This document shows positions 40,240-51,098 of a stretch of 64,000 nucleotides of DNA, piece after piece. The first letter of the stretch is position 1, and each line of letters begins with the position of its first letter. Location: assembly GCA_022539475.1 (NCBI GenBank), contig VCMS01000382.1:1-64000 (forward strand), in the 5' to 3' direction. Source of the DNA: Gracilaria domingensis. Its lineage: Eukaryota; Rhodophyta; Florideophyceae; Gracilariales; Gracilariaceae. The position numbers and the translations under genes were made by a program. Under the pieces are notes generated by a model, which saw nothing but the letters and a program-made list of their open reading frames with translations, was not told where the DNA came from and searched no databases.

Positions 40240-43200
40240 CTAAATTTTACTTGAGATGTATCTAGGGTGCCTGATCACACCACCAGTTGCACCGGGATCA
40301 TCGTTTTCTACAACATTTTCTTCTTCCATTGCTACCACATTTTGCTGCCCAGCTGTATCAGCACCGTCCTCACCAGCATTCAATCTATCATCGACCTGTT
40401 GTTGTTGTTGTTGTTGTTGTTCCACAGCTACTGTTTCATCCAGTTCCATGTCATCATCCAACTCATACGCTTCTCCTTGGACAACCTCTTCTCCCAACTC
40501 TGATTCAGTTTCCAAATTGATGTTCTTCCGATAAATCTTTGGTTGGAATCTATGGTTTAGATGAACGGCATCGGGTAGTGAATAACCTTCCGGAATAAAG
40601 TAAGTGTGGTATCGTATACATCCCCCAGAAATTGGGAAGTCTTCTGATCCACTACCGGCATGAAACACATCCCCTCTTCCAACGAAGATTGATTTCGGTG
40701 GTATTTCTACAAGGCCAACCTTGGTAACTCGTGACAATGCCCGCAGCTTTCTAGGGTCCGTAATAGCAATCAGTCTGTGAGATCCGTCGCAAACCCACAA
40801 CCCAGCCCCGTTTTCACCGGTGCAGATGACAAAATAACCAGGATTACCTATCCCGTTCATTGTCTCTTCACGACCGAGTGGTCCAAAATCCGTGTGCAGC
40901 ACTTGACGTCCACATCCTTTAGACGTGTACAACCACCGACCGCCGGTTTTCGGCATATACATAGACTTCGTTCTATTACCCATTGCTAGACTTAGCACAG
41001 CATCTATGTTCTGCGTAGAGTGCTGCTGCTGTGTAGCTTGCCCCTGCCCTTCTTCCTCATTAGTTTCAGACCTCTGTTGTTCTTCCAACAGCGCCATTCG
41101 CTCTTCTTCGGCCCCAGCCTTTCGGTTATTTCCGACCCCTAAACACGCCATCACTTGTCCAAGACGACAGTCTACCAATGCTCTTTCCCTAACAGTCCAA
41201 ACTCGATTTTTGTCCTGTTCCAAGGCTGTGGTCATTCCGAACAAGGTCTTGATATAGCGCCCAATCCCTTCCAGCGTACCCAGAGTTGTATCTTTATCAG
41301 TACCTTCGTTAATAATTCGCATCCATTCGAGCCAGTCGTCAGGATTTCGCAAGGCTTCCTCTCCAGGATAGCTTTTCACCATTTCCATTTCCAACGCCGA
41401 AAAGAAGCTGTCTGCCCCCTTCAGCTTGCAAAGCGGCAGACCACGAATCGCGTCAGGAATAATTTCATCGTTGAGGAACCCTTCCATGATGCAGTATCCT
41501 CTCTGAGACAGATTCGTTCGCTGCCTAGCGAAGTAACTATTTCCAACATCGTCTTCTGCTACCGCAGAGATCCAGAGCTGCTTATCCACTGTGGTATTAT
41601 TCATCTCCTCTGGAAGCAAGTCGACATCTTCTATTCCATTCTCGCGATAGTATTCATAAGCGGCGTGCCAGTACACAGCATGGTGCGTGGCGCGCAAGTC
41701 GTCAAGGGTAACTAGACCGACGCAACTTGCGCGATGTTTCGGAGGTATGAAAAGAGCACGCAGCCAAGGTTCCTTGTGTTCAATGGGGTTCTTCTTCTGA
41801 TCATTTCCTTGCGAAATCTGCCATCCTTTAGAACTCGGAACCTTCGTGACAAACTTTGTCCAAGGCGGAAACCGTTTACCGACGTGTGAGGAGTCCTCTT
41901 CTGTCACACCTATTGGAAGCTTTTCGGGAACTTCATCATCAAATTTGCGCTCTCCAGCGCTTTCAAATCTGTCTGCCGCATCAGCCTGGGGTCCTTTTCT
42001 CTGGATCCCATGTTTCCGTGTCTTTCGCCGGCTGCCGCCCTGTTCATCTGCCGTATCATCCAAAACATCAACGCTGTACTGAATGTCTTCCAACGTGTCC
42101 ATAAGGTCTTCACGCAGATTGTCATCCATGGTCTTGAAACTCTTAACGATAGCAGCCTTGCCCAGGTTTCGTTCAGAGTCTATCGCTAGACTTTCTTCGG
42201 AATCACTAGCGCCCACTTTGCGCCGCTTCCGAGCTGATCTCTTCTTCTTCTTTCCAGCTTTCTTTCGTTTCTTTGAGCCACGCCCTTTTACAGGTACCAT
42301 TATAACATCATCATCATCGTCACCATCGTCAGCTGCGGCAGTTGCTGCTTGTACCAGGAGATTACGAGCGCTGCGGCGTAATGTAGTTGCACTGTTTTGT
42401 GCACCACCGCCTACTCCTACGCTTAGCGCCTCAATTCCCGATGCTTGTGATCTTAGTGCTGCAGATACACCTACTGCCACAGGTTCATTTGTAGCTGCAC
42501 CTGAAGCTGTACCACCCGCATCTGCTGATTCTACTGCAAGTGCCCCTTCAACCACGTTTTCTTCCTCTGCCATACTGTCACCCAAGTCATCCCCAACGAG
42601 ATCCCTCAGCCGCCTTCTGAGCGTTCTCAGCCGAGCACGGTTTTTATCCTCGTTTCGCTTGGCCTTCATGAACACTGTAAAATCTTGAAGCTGGTTAGCG
42701 ATGCTTTCGTCCAACCGCTTCACTTTCGAGCTAATCGAAGATAGATTCCTTGCTAACAAGTTGGCCGTACTCAACTTGTGACGTTTCGCGGTTCTTTCAA
42801 CTTGTGAATATAACATTTTCACGCTGTCATAGAAGGAAGCTCTCATAGTCTCGAACCCTCCGAGATTCAATCGTGCAACTCCTCTTCGCGACGCTTCTAG
42901 GCGCCTAATAATACATTTGATAGCCAATCTGATACCTTCGAAAGGCATGGCCCAAATCCTTGCGCTGGATAAATGCATGACTCCCAGCAAGGGACATTCC
43001 TCGAACGCGTTAACCACCATTCGAGACACCTCCGAATGCTTAGCCATGGGTATGGCGATGGTAGCGTATCTCATAATCTGACGCCCCTTCATTTTTCCTA
43101 GAGCTCCTGTGCTGATAAGAACTCCTGCAAGCGGCGTTGGGGTTATTTCATCCAGTGTTATGCGTCCAGATGCTTCAATTATGCTAAGGTGTGATACGCA

Positions 43201-44649
43201 TGCATGTAGATAGTCCATAGTAGACATTGCCAAAACAGATTCAGACCCTCGATTCATCTGACCTCCGATACCCAGTACGTCAAGCAACGTCAGTGGCCTA
43301 TCATTCTCGAGGTACTTCAGAGAAACGCGGAAGTTACGCAAAGCATTCTTCCATTCCTCTGATTCTGCGGCTAATCTCTTGAGAGCTACAAAACGATGCC
43401 TGCCGTCAATCAGCCAACAACGACAAGTAATTGTATTTCCATTCATTCGATTTGCCGGCAGTGAACCATCAATTTCGGGAGAAAACGTGACAGTGAGAAA
43501 ACCCAAGGCTTCCTGTACACCCTGTGCTTTAAAGCTAGTGATCAGGCGCGAAATATGCTCCTCACTGAGACCCCGAAGAGTTGATGGCGGCTCTACAACA
43601 AGAGAGAGGATGTCAATGGTAGCGAACATGGTTTTCAGTTCACCATCCTTGAATTTTCGGATCCCAAGACTATCCGCGGCAGCAGTAATTACTTCTTTGG
43701 ATACCAGTTCTTCATCATCCAAGACTTCTAGGACGTCATCATCCATATCTTCTTCACCTCCAACTTCATTAGCTTCCTCGGAAACCTCCACACCTTGTGT
43801 GGTGGACGGTGGAAAGGCTTGGCTCCCAGATGCAGCGGAAAGTGTTGCCTGTGCCTGAGGTTGCGTTCCAACGGAGCCCACAGGCATTGTTGCAGAACTT
43901 CCTATCACCAACCGTGGTGCTCCGCTTCTCTGCGGAATTCCAACAGACGCTGCTGCAGTGTTCATAACGACGGCCAGTCTACTTTCTTCCAAACTCTCAT
44001 CTCCACGTAAAGGACCCCCAGCTGCAGCCGCACCAAGCTCTTCTTGCAATGCTGCATCATCACTACCAGTTGGCTGTAACGCCCGGTCTTCTGAGGTCGA
44101 ACTGGACAAGCGAGTCACAAGAAAATTCTTAAAGGCCCCAGCCGCTCTCCCAGCAGCACGTCCCGCTCTTCCAAATGGAGTTCCGGAACCTATATTGCGG
44201 CCCTGTTCTTCACTCTGAACGGGTGCTGAAGATGGATCCCTTGGTGTATTAAATGGAACACTTCGAAACCCAGTTCTCACCACCCTGGGCCTATTCCCGG
44301 TAGCAGCAATATTTCTCCCGGATGTATCTCTTCCGATCACACTAGAGGAACTTCCGCCGCGTCTTGGTTGGGTAGGGGCCGGAAGAATCTCATCCTCATC
44401 GGCGGGAGGGAGCTGGGTTTGACGCGGCTCCCCTCCGGTGGGGTTCAGAGCGCTTCCACGTTCGCTACTTTGCTCAGCATCGCTTGGTCGCTTAACCCTT
44501 CTCGTGTTGATGCCCATTCTGCTAGTCTGCTTGGGTTGCTGATTTTGATCATGGACGCTAGCTCGGCTTGTGCTCTCGGAGCGCTCCATGGCTGTCGTAC
44601 CCATTTGAATGAGATACACTGGATTCGAACGGGCGTATTCACGATACAT
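40240..44649 (-). CDS. ParB-like / 2-oxoglutarate-Fe(II) oxygenase fusion protein (1469 aa)
   Basis: Residues 1-300 are low-complexity. A ParB/sulfiredoxin-like domain lies at about 325-480 with the core WLIDGRHRFVALKRLA at 412-427. A coiled, basic middle follows, with a Lys/Arg-rich nuclear-signal-like stretch at about 789-811. The C-terminal domain (about 1050-1370) is a double-stranded beta-helix oxygenase of PhyH-like type: HTD at 1252-1254 (iron His and Asp), GDVFHAGSG with the second His at 1330, and CIRYHTYFIPEG with the 2OG-binding Arg at 1346. A polyglutamine run of eight lies at 1411-1418. I infer oxidation of a nucleic acid base or protein, guided by the ParB-like part. The ATG at 44,649 is the first after an in-frame stop; Met16 is an alternative. 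The left copy is frame-disrupted. Confidence 0.75.
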   Translation of the reverse strand: MYREYARSNPVYLIQMGTTAMERSESTSRASVHDQNQQPKQTSRMGINTRRVKRPSDAEQSSERGSALNPTGGEPRQTQLPPADEDEILPAPTQPRRGGSSSSVIGRDTSGRNIAATGNRPRVVRTGFRSVPFNTPRDPSSAPVQSEEQGRNIGSGTPFGRAGRAAGRAAGAFKNFLVTRLSSSTSEDRALQPTGSDDAALQEELGAAAAGGPLRGDESLEESRLAVVMNTAAASVGIPQRSGAPRLVIGSSATMPVGSVGTQPQAQATLSAASGSQAFPPSTTQGVEVSEEANEVGGEEDMDDDVLEVLDDEELVSKEVITAAADSLGIRKFKDGELKTMFATIDILSLVVEPPSTLRGLSEEHISRLITSFKAQGVQEALGFLTVTFSPEIDGSLPANRMNGNTITCRCWLIDGRHRFVALKRLAAESEEWKNALRNFRVSLKYLENDRPLTLLDVLGIGGQMNRGSESVLAMSTMDYLHACVSHLSIIEASGRITLDEITPTPLAGVLISTGALGKMKGRQIMRYATIAIPMAKHSEVSRMVVNAFEECPLLGVMHLSSARIWAMPFEGIRLAIKCIIRRLEASRRGVARLNLGGFETMRASFYDSVKMLYSQVERTAKRHKLSTANLLARNLSSISSKVKRLDESIANQLQDFTVFMKAKRNEDKNRARLRTLRRRLRDLVGDDLGDSMAEEENVVEGALAVESADAGGTASGAATNEPVAVGVSAALRSQASGIEALSVGVGGGAQNSATTLRRSARNLLVQAATAAADDGDDDDDVIMVPVKGRGSKKRKKAGKKKKRSARKRRKVGASDSEESLAIDSERNLGKAAIVKSFKTMDDNLREDLMDTLEDIQYSVDVLDDTADEQGGSRRKTRKHGIQRKGPQADAADRFESAGERKFDDEVPEKLPIGVTEEDSSHVGKRFPPWTKFVTKVPSSKGWQISQGNDQKKNPIEHKEPWLRALFIPPKHRASCVGLVTLDDLRATHHAVYWHAAYEYYRENGIEDVDLLPEEMNNTTVDKQLWISAVAEDDVGNSYFARQRTNLSQRGYCIMEGFLNDEIIPDAIRGLPLCKLKGADSFFSALEMEMVKSYPGEEALRNPDDWLEWMRIINEGTDKDTTLGTLEGIGRYIKTLFGMTTALEQDKNRVWTVRERALVDCRLGQVMACLGVGNNRKAGAEEERMALLEEQQRSETNEEEGQGQATQQQHSTQNIDAVLSLAMGNRTKSMYMPKTGGRWLYTSKGCGRQVLHTDFGPLGREETMNGIGNPGYFVICTGENGAGLWVCDGSHRLIAITDPRKLRALSRVTKVGLVEIPPKSIFVGRGDVFHAGSGSEDFPISGGCIRYHTYFIPEGYSLPDAVHLNHRFQPKIYRKNINLETESELGEEVVQGEAYELDDDMELDETVAVEQQQQQQQQVDDRLNAGEDGADTAGQQNVVAMEEENVVENDDPGATGGVIRHPRYISSKI

Positions 44650-45439
44650 TACTAACGCTGATGTACAAGCAACACCTACGAAACCGTTTAGAGCAGAATA
44701 ATGTGAATAAAAATTAAGTCTTTCGTGATTTACATCAGCCCACTAGCTCACTATTTAAATGGTTTGAAAGGACATGGGTTCAAACTCAAACTCAAACCTT
44801 CTAATGAACAAAGACTAACGAACGACTTTGCACCCGTAAAGACTTGCAAGATAAAAGCAATGGATACGATAGAGCATTTGTCGCCTGCCCTTACCCGAAA
44901 CGTAAATGTCGTAAGTATAACCTCGTATGTATGAAAAGAGCTCTTGACTCTCGTAGAAAAAGGTATGCCAGTTTTATCAGGAAGAGGTAAAGGTCACCTT
45001 TATTTTTTTCATAAGCTCTAATGTCTATTTAGTTCTAGGAGGGCACAACGAGGGAAATAGGATGTCGTTATGGGTGCAATGCTGGTTAATACTTAAGAAA
45101 GGAAGGAAGACCATCCTCAGTTAGCATCAGCGGCGACGTAACGCAAGGAAAGGCCCAGCTGAAGAGCCACGGAAAGGTGGACGTGCTCGGGTTAGAGTTG
45201 ATGAGTGAGCAGGTGCCATTCGCCTCGTTGACCAAGACCGCGTCGGGCGCAGCTTATGCTTGTCGGTGCTTGAGCCAAGCTTTGGTGTGGGGCATTTCCT
45301 GTAACGCCTCCAGGAGCACTCCTACTATGTCCTGGAGTCCGAGGAAGACGAGATGGCCAAGACGGTGCGCGCGGTTATGGTGCAAACGGAAGGCGTGGAC
45401 GATGGGCTCGGGTTGGTGATCCGCGAAGAAGATTGGCGC
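44650..45439 (+). pseudogene. Possible relic of an unrecognised coding sequence, second copy
   Basis: This is the inverted counterpart of 2195-2962. Plus-strand frames at 45,177-45,419 and 45,353-45,580 carry the two out-of-frame protein-like segments. Nothing firm lies between 44,650 and 45,170. Confidence 0.25.
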
Positions 45440-45764
45440 ATCGCGTGCCGGTGCATGCGCGCGGACGAGGTGGAGATGGACGCGAAGATAGAGGAGGTGG
45501 CATGGCGCTCACCAAGCGCGCCAGTGAGCTGTGTAGAAAACTCCCCGATCGCGCCACAGACCGCGTGCGGCGATGCGTGACGTTCGTGGTTTGTGCGCGC
45601 GCGAGTGTGTGTGCGCGCGCGAGGTGGCGATGGTCTCGACGGTGGAAGCCCTGCGCGTGGCTCTGATCAAGCGCACGGCGGTGAGCTGAGTTGAAGGCTC
45701 GCAGATCGCGCGGCGGTGCGGCGGTGCGGCGGTGCGGCGATGCGCGCGTGCGGACGAGGCAGCA

Positions 45765-45991
45765 GTGATGGGCACCGCGCGCCGCCAAGAGGGCTCTCAT
45801 GCGAGCGCCCCTTTGGCGGCGCGCGGTGCCTATCACTGGGTGCTGGTGCCTCTCACGGGGCGCCGGTGCTCATGTCGCCGGACATGGCCAAAACCCATTT
45901 CGTTTTTCGGGCAAGAGTGGCTGCGCCCCTTTAAATTTACTTATTTTAGGAGGGGGTCGCAGGACACAAATGCCCAAACACGAAATGGGTT
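45765..45991 (+). repeat. Hairpin A (45,765-45,836) plus fold-back B (45,892-45,991)
   Basis: Same structure as 1623-1849, in plus orientation. Hairpin C follows 51 bp downstream. Confidence 0.85.
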
Positions 45992-46042
45992 GCGCCCCCC
46001 CGGGAGGGCACAAGGTTCGGGGAGACCTTCACACGCAACAGT

Positions 46043-46087
46043 CCCTCCGCCCCTCCACCAGCTTTATGCTGGTGGAGGGGCGGAGGG
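46043..46087. repeat. GC-rich hairpin C, copy 2
   Basis: A perfect 20-bp stem with loop TTTAT, identical to 1527-1571 on the other strand. Confidence 0.95.
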
Positions 46088-47286
46088 GCTGCTGGGTGGA
46101 TTGCTAAGAACCCCGTACAACGTATAAAGCTTTTGTAAAAATGCAGCTGCAGAGAACGGGTATGTAGCCGCGTTACGCATGTTGAGCAGCTGATAGTTGT
46201 TAGAACAGAGCTCGAGATCTCTAAGATGTGTGTGCGATATACAGGCCCGAATCGATGACTGGCTGACTACGGCCATTTTTGACATGACTATGACTCCGTG
46301 ACTTCTTAGATGTGAACTGTAGTCATGAAAGTAGTCAAGCTGTCTAGAGCTCCCGGTAGAGTCCATCAGACCAGTTTGTGCGACCTAAGGTCGCGTTGAA
46401 GGCCATCAAAGGCAGTCTCTATTGTCTGGAGCTTTAGAAATGACGGAGATTATAAGGTATTTTGTACATTCTGAGGTACAATCACCCTGCCGGCCTCGAA
46501 GCTCTTTGCTGCATGCAAAGGCATCAGCGTTTCGTAGGACTGTTATTAAAGTCGCAAACAAGATTTTAGAGCAGTGAGTTACTTATACAAACTAAACAAT
46601 TCATGTGCTAGGCCAATGCTTGCCTGATGACTACCACTGACTACCACAGGGGCGACTACAGCCAAATTCGCCCGACTTCTTGACTTTTGGCCCCTGACTA
46701 CAAGAAGTCACCAATACGCCCCTGGCGATATATGGAAAAGATGGGGCTAACTCTGCTCCTACGCATGGGTTTGCTCAAGACCCAACGACCTATAATACCT
46801 CTACATAGCAGCCACTGACCACAACGAAGTGGTCGTAGTACACTTACTGGACTACGGCGAGAAATATTAGATATCTTAAGTGTTTCCGATCGTGGGAGTT
46901 TGGCTACCGACGCTTATCGCCTTCTTCCTCCCACTACTCTCTTCATTCATCCTCTGGAGACCCTCGGCAGAGGGACACACCGACAAAGCGATCCGCATGT
47001 ACCACATTGGCTACTCAAGAAACCACAAGCGACGTTCTTTCCACCCGATCCTCATATCATCGGCGAAACCAGGTGCAAGAACCAGTCCGTAACCTTTCAC
47101 CGTTATCCAACTCTAGTGTAGTCCGAGTGTGTGTGCGCGCGCGAGATGGCGATGGTCTCGACGGTGGAAGCCCTGCACGTGGCGCTGATCAAGCGCACGG
47201 CGGTGAGCTGAGTTGAAGGCTCGCAGATCGCGCGGCGGTGCGGCGGTGCGGCGGTGCGGCGATGCGCGCGTGCGGACGAGGCAGCA

Positions 47287-47513
47287 GTGATGGGCACCGC
47301 GCGCCGCCAAGAGGGCTCTCATGCGAGCCCCCCTTTGGCGGCGCGCGGTGCCTATCACTGGGTGCTGGTGCCTCTCACGGGGCGCCGGTGCTCATGTCGC
47401 CGGACATGGCCAAAACCCATTTCGTTTTTCGGGCAAGAGTGGCTGCGCCCCTTTAAATTTACTTATTTTAGGAGGGGGTCGCAGGACACAAATGCCCAAA
47501 CACGAAATGGGTT
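47287..47513 (+). repeat. Hairpin A plus fold-back B (47,287-47,358; 47,414-47,513)
   Basis: Same pair as 101-327, with the GGTGTCCACCTCCCAC flank instead of hairpin C. Confidence 0.85.
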
Positions 47514-47877
47514 GCGCCCCCCCGGGAGGGCACAAGGTGTCCACCTCCCACAACAAAGGAACTGGATGAGATGGCTGATCAGTCGTTTACTCTGGGGTGG
47601 AGTGGGGGGTGATGAGGGTGTAGACGTCCGTCTATCGTGTAGCACTACTGAGACTAGGATGTCTTGTACTCTACGCTGCCTCGCACGGTCATTCTCCAGC
47701 ATGAGTACCACTCACAGCTTGGGCACCAAACTGCTGCACGGTCTGCAGCTTGTGCTCATGCTACGTTAGCATGCGGCACGATTCACAATCCCCTCTTTTC
47801 CTCGTTCTTCGCATACCTTACGCAGTAGGAGAATGAGAGCTACGCGACTCAATCGGTTCGAACTTTAATAAGCAAAG

Positions 47878-48122
47878 TCATCCAGAAAAAAGCAACAACT
47901 CCAAAGGCTGCTCTAAAGGGCTGTGCGTGTTGGTCAGCGGAGCGGCAAGGTTCAGCTTGCCTACTATCCAGATCATCATGTCAAAGTTATGAGCTTCGAT
48001 CTCAAATCTGATGACGCTGACATCAGCTCGAATCGACTTGTCGAGACTATTACGGCAAGTTGACAACGTCGTAAAGAGATCTTTCGAATCCACAACAACT
48101 ATAAGGCAAAGAGAAAGCAAAA
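47878..48122 (-). mobile_element. Ty1/copia fossil fragment (RNase H end)
   Basis: The minus strand carries the RNase H C-terminal part of a Ty1/copia polyprotein, recognisable by VVDSKDLFTTLSTCRNS and a following S-I-R-A-D-V block. It is a short piece of a broken LTR element. The same region is present at the 3' side of the larger fossil near 51,235-51,417, so the two pieces belong to the same family. No LTRs are recognised. It looks old. Confidence 0.7.
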
Positions 48123-48151
48123 CCGCTAAACGTCACTCAGTCCACACATAA

Positions 48152-48906
48152 CGTCTAGTACGCATCCGCACCCTCATCATCCAGTTTCTTTTCTTTGGTG
48201 GAAACCTCAGCGTAATCCTTCTCCAGCATAGCAAGATTCTCACGAGTCTTAGAGAACTCACCCTCCTCCATACCCTCTCCGACAAACCAATGCACGAAAG
48301 CTCTCTTAGCGAACATGAGATCGAACTTAGCGTTAATTCGCGCGAACACCTCGGCAATAGCAGTAGAACTGGCAATGGAGCAAACAGATCTCTTAGACTC
48401 GGCCAGATCATCATGCTTGACAAGATTAGGCGGCTGTGAGTTGATACCGATCTCCATCCCCGGTCGGGGACCACTCCACAAACTGAATGGAGCGCGTCGT
48501 CTTGATAGAAGCAACGGCCGCATTCACATCTCTCGGGAAGATGTCCTTGCCACGGTAGTTGAGCGACACAGCAACGTAGCGACCAGAACGCGGGTCGCAC
48601 TTGGCAAACGCCGCTTTCGGCTCGAAAACAGCCAAAATAATCTCAGCCACGCTGGATTCCTCATGGTGAGCCTTCTCCTTAGCCACAATAGACGCATAAG
48701 CAGAAAGCATAAGCGAATGCGAGGATACGGCACCAAGTTGCTGGAACTCGTTGATATCTACGTTCACGGGATCATCGAAGCGAAGAGAGGCGGTAAAAGA
48801 AGCCACCACCTGGGCGATGAGACGGTTCAGGTTTCAGTAAGTCAGACGAGCAATAGTCAACGAATGACGGCAGATGTCATAAATGGCCTCATTGTCGAGA
48901 ACAACT
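48152..48906 (-). pseudogene. Alpha-tubulin pseudogene (C-terminal half)
   Basis: Reading from 48,906 down, the strand encodes [66 protein letters not shown]-like text, [18 protein letters not shown] and a C-terminus DDEGADAY. These are the alpha-tubulin landmarks from about residue 205 to the end. An in-frame stop replaces the residue before NLNRL, a short double frameshift spans the VPYPRI region near 48,710-48,735, and another frameshift lies near 48,475. The 5' half is missing; the break coincides with the edge of composite repeat copy 3. No intron is seen, so a processed copy or a genomic fragment are both possible. Confidence 0.9.
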
Positions 48907-49208
48907 GCCGGTGCATGCGCGCGGACGAGGTGGAGATGGACGCGAAGATAGAGGGGGTGGCATGGCGCTCACCAAGCGCGCGCCGGTGAGCCGTGTAGAA
49001 AACTCCCCGATCGCGCCACAGACCGCGTGCGGCGGTGCGTGGCGTTCGTGGTTTGTGCGCGCGCGAGGTGGCGATGGTCTCGACGGTGGAAGCCCTGCGC
49101 GTGGCTCTGATCAAGCGCACGGCGGTGAGCTGAGTTGAAGGCTCGCAGATCGCGCGGCGGTGCGGCGGTGCGGCGGTGCGGCGATGCGCGCGTGCGGACG
49201 AGGCAGCA

Positions 49209-49435
49209 GTGATGGGCACCGCGCGCCGCCAAGAGGGCTCTCATGCGAGCGCCCCTTTGGCGGCGCGCGGTGCCTATCACTGGGTGCTGGTGCCTCTCAC
49301 GGGGCGCCGGTGCTCATGTCGCCGGACATGGCCAAAACCCATTTCGTTTTTCGGGCAAGAGTGGCTGCGCCCCTTTAAATTTACTTATTTTAGGAGGGGG
49401 TCGCAGGACACAAATGCCCAAACACGAAATGGGTT
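49209..49435 (+). repeat. Hairpin A plus fold-back B (49,209-49,280; 49,336-49,435)
   Basis: This is the direct-repeat counterpart of 45,765-45,991, followed by hairpin C. Confidence 0.85.
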
Positions 49436-49486
49436 GCGCCCCCCCGGGAGGGCACAAGGTTCGGGGAGACCTTCACACGCAACAGT

Positions 49487-49531
49487 CCCTCCGCCCCTCC
49501 ACCAGCTTTATGCTGGTGGAGGGGCGGAGGG
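49487..49531. repeat. GC-rich hairpin C, copy 3
   Basis: Identical to 46,043-46,087. Confidence 0.95.
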
Positions 49532-50730
49532 GCTGCTGGGTGGATTGCTAAGAACCCCGTACAACGTATAAAGCTTTTGTAAAAATGCAGCTGCAGAGAA
49601 CGGGTATGTAGCCGCGTTACGCATGTTGAGCAGCTGATAGTTGTTAGAACAGAGCTCGAGATCTCTAAGATGTGTGTGCGATATACAGGCCCGAATCGAT
49701 GACTGGCTGACTACGGCCATTTTTGACATGACTATGACTCCGTGACTTCTTAGATGTGAACTGTAGTCATGAAAGTAGTCAAGCTGTCTAGAGCTCCCGG
49801 TAGAGTCCATCAGACCAGTTTGTGCGACCTAAGGTCGCGTTGAAGGCCATCAAAGGCAGTCTCTATTGTCTGGAGCTTTAGAAATGACGGAGATTATAAG
49901 GTATTTTGTACATTCTGAGGTACAATCACCCTGCCGGCCTCGAAGCTCTTTGCTGCATGCAAAGGCATCAGCGTTTCGTAGGACTGTTATTAAAGTCGCA
50001 AACAAGATTTTAGAGCAGTGAGTTACTTATACAAACTAAACAATTCATGTGCTAGGCCAATGCTTGCCTGATGACTACCACTGACTACCACAGGGGCGAC
50101 TACAGCCAAATTCGCCCGACTTCTTGACTTTTGGCCCCTGACTACAAGAAGTCACCAATACGCCCCTGGCGATATATGGAAAAGATGGGGCTAACTCTGC
50201 TCCTACGCAGGGGTTTGCTCAAGACCCAACGACCTATAATACCTCTACATAGCAGCCACTGACCACAACGAAGTGGTCGTAGTACACTTACTGGACTACG
50301 GCGAGAAATATTAGATATCTTAAGTGTTTCCGATCGTGGGAGTTTGGCTACCGACGCTTATCGCCTTCTTCCTCCCACTACTCTCTTCATTCATCCTCTG
50401 GAGACCCTCGGCAGAGGGACACACCGACAAAGCGATCCGCATGTACCACATTGGCTACTCAAGAAACCACAAGCGACGTTCTTTCCACCCGATCCTCATA
50501 TCATCGGCGAAACCAGGTGCAAGAACCAGTCCGTAACCTTTCACCGTTATCCAACTCTAGTGTAGTCCGAGTGTGTGTGCGCGCGCGAGATGGCGATGGT
50601 CTCGACGGTGGAAGCCCTGCACGTGGCGCTGATCAAGCGCACGGCGGTGAGCTGAGTTGAAGGCTCGCAGATCGCGCGGCGGTGCGGCGGTGCGGCGGTG
50701 CGGCGATGCGCGCGTGCGGACGAGGCAGCA

Positions 50731-50957
50731 GTGATGGGCACCGCGCGCCGCCAAGAGGGCTCTCATGCGAGCGCCCCTTTGGCGGCGCGCGGTGCCTATC
50801 ACTGGGTGCTGGTGCCTCTCACGGGGCGCCGGTGCTCATGTCGCCGGACATGGCCAAAACCCATTTCGTTTTTCGGGCAAGAGTGGCTGCGCCCCTTTAA
50901 ATTTACTTATTTTAGGAGGGGGTCGCAGGACACAAATGCCCAAACACGAAATGGGTT
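50731..50957 (+). repeat. Hairpin A plus fold-back B (50,731-50,802; 50,858-50,957)
   Basis: This is the direct-repeat counterpart of 47,287-47,513. Confidence 0.85.
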
Positions 50958-51098
50958 GCGCCCCCCCGGGAGGGCACAAGGTGTCCACCTCCCACAACAA
51001 AGGAACTGGATGAGATGGCTGATCAGTCGTTTACTCTGGGGTGGAGGGGGGTGGGGGGGGGGGGTGATGAGGGTGTAGGCGTACGTCTATCGTGTAGC

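Larger units (their letters stand above)
28985..47614. repeat. Right arm of the giant inverted repeat
   Basis: This is the inverted copy of 1-18,637. The first few hundred bases (28,985-29,400) are much noisier than the rest, with many mixed indels and substitutions against the left arm and a run of seven G near 29,235. This looks like a low-coverage contig end rather than natural divergence. Confidence 0.95.
45440..47715 (+). repeat. Composite repeat unit, copy 2
   Basis: Inside the right arm this is the counterpart of 1-2180. It is repeated again 3,444 bp downstream at 48,909-51,170. The inner border is sharp at about 45,449, where homology to copy 3 starts with CCGGTGCATGCGCGCGG. The outer part continues past the inverted-repeat limit seen in this window. 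Confidence 0.85.
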
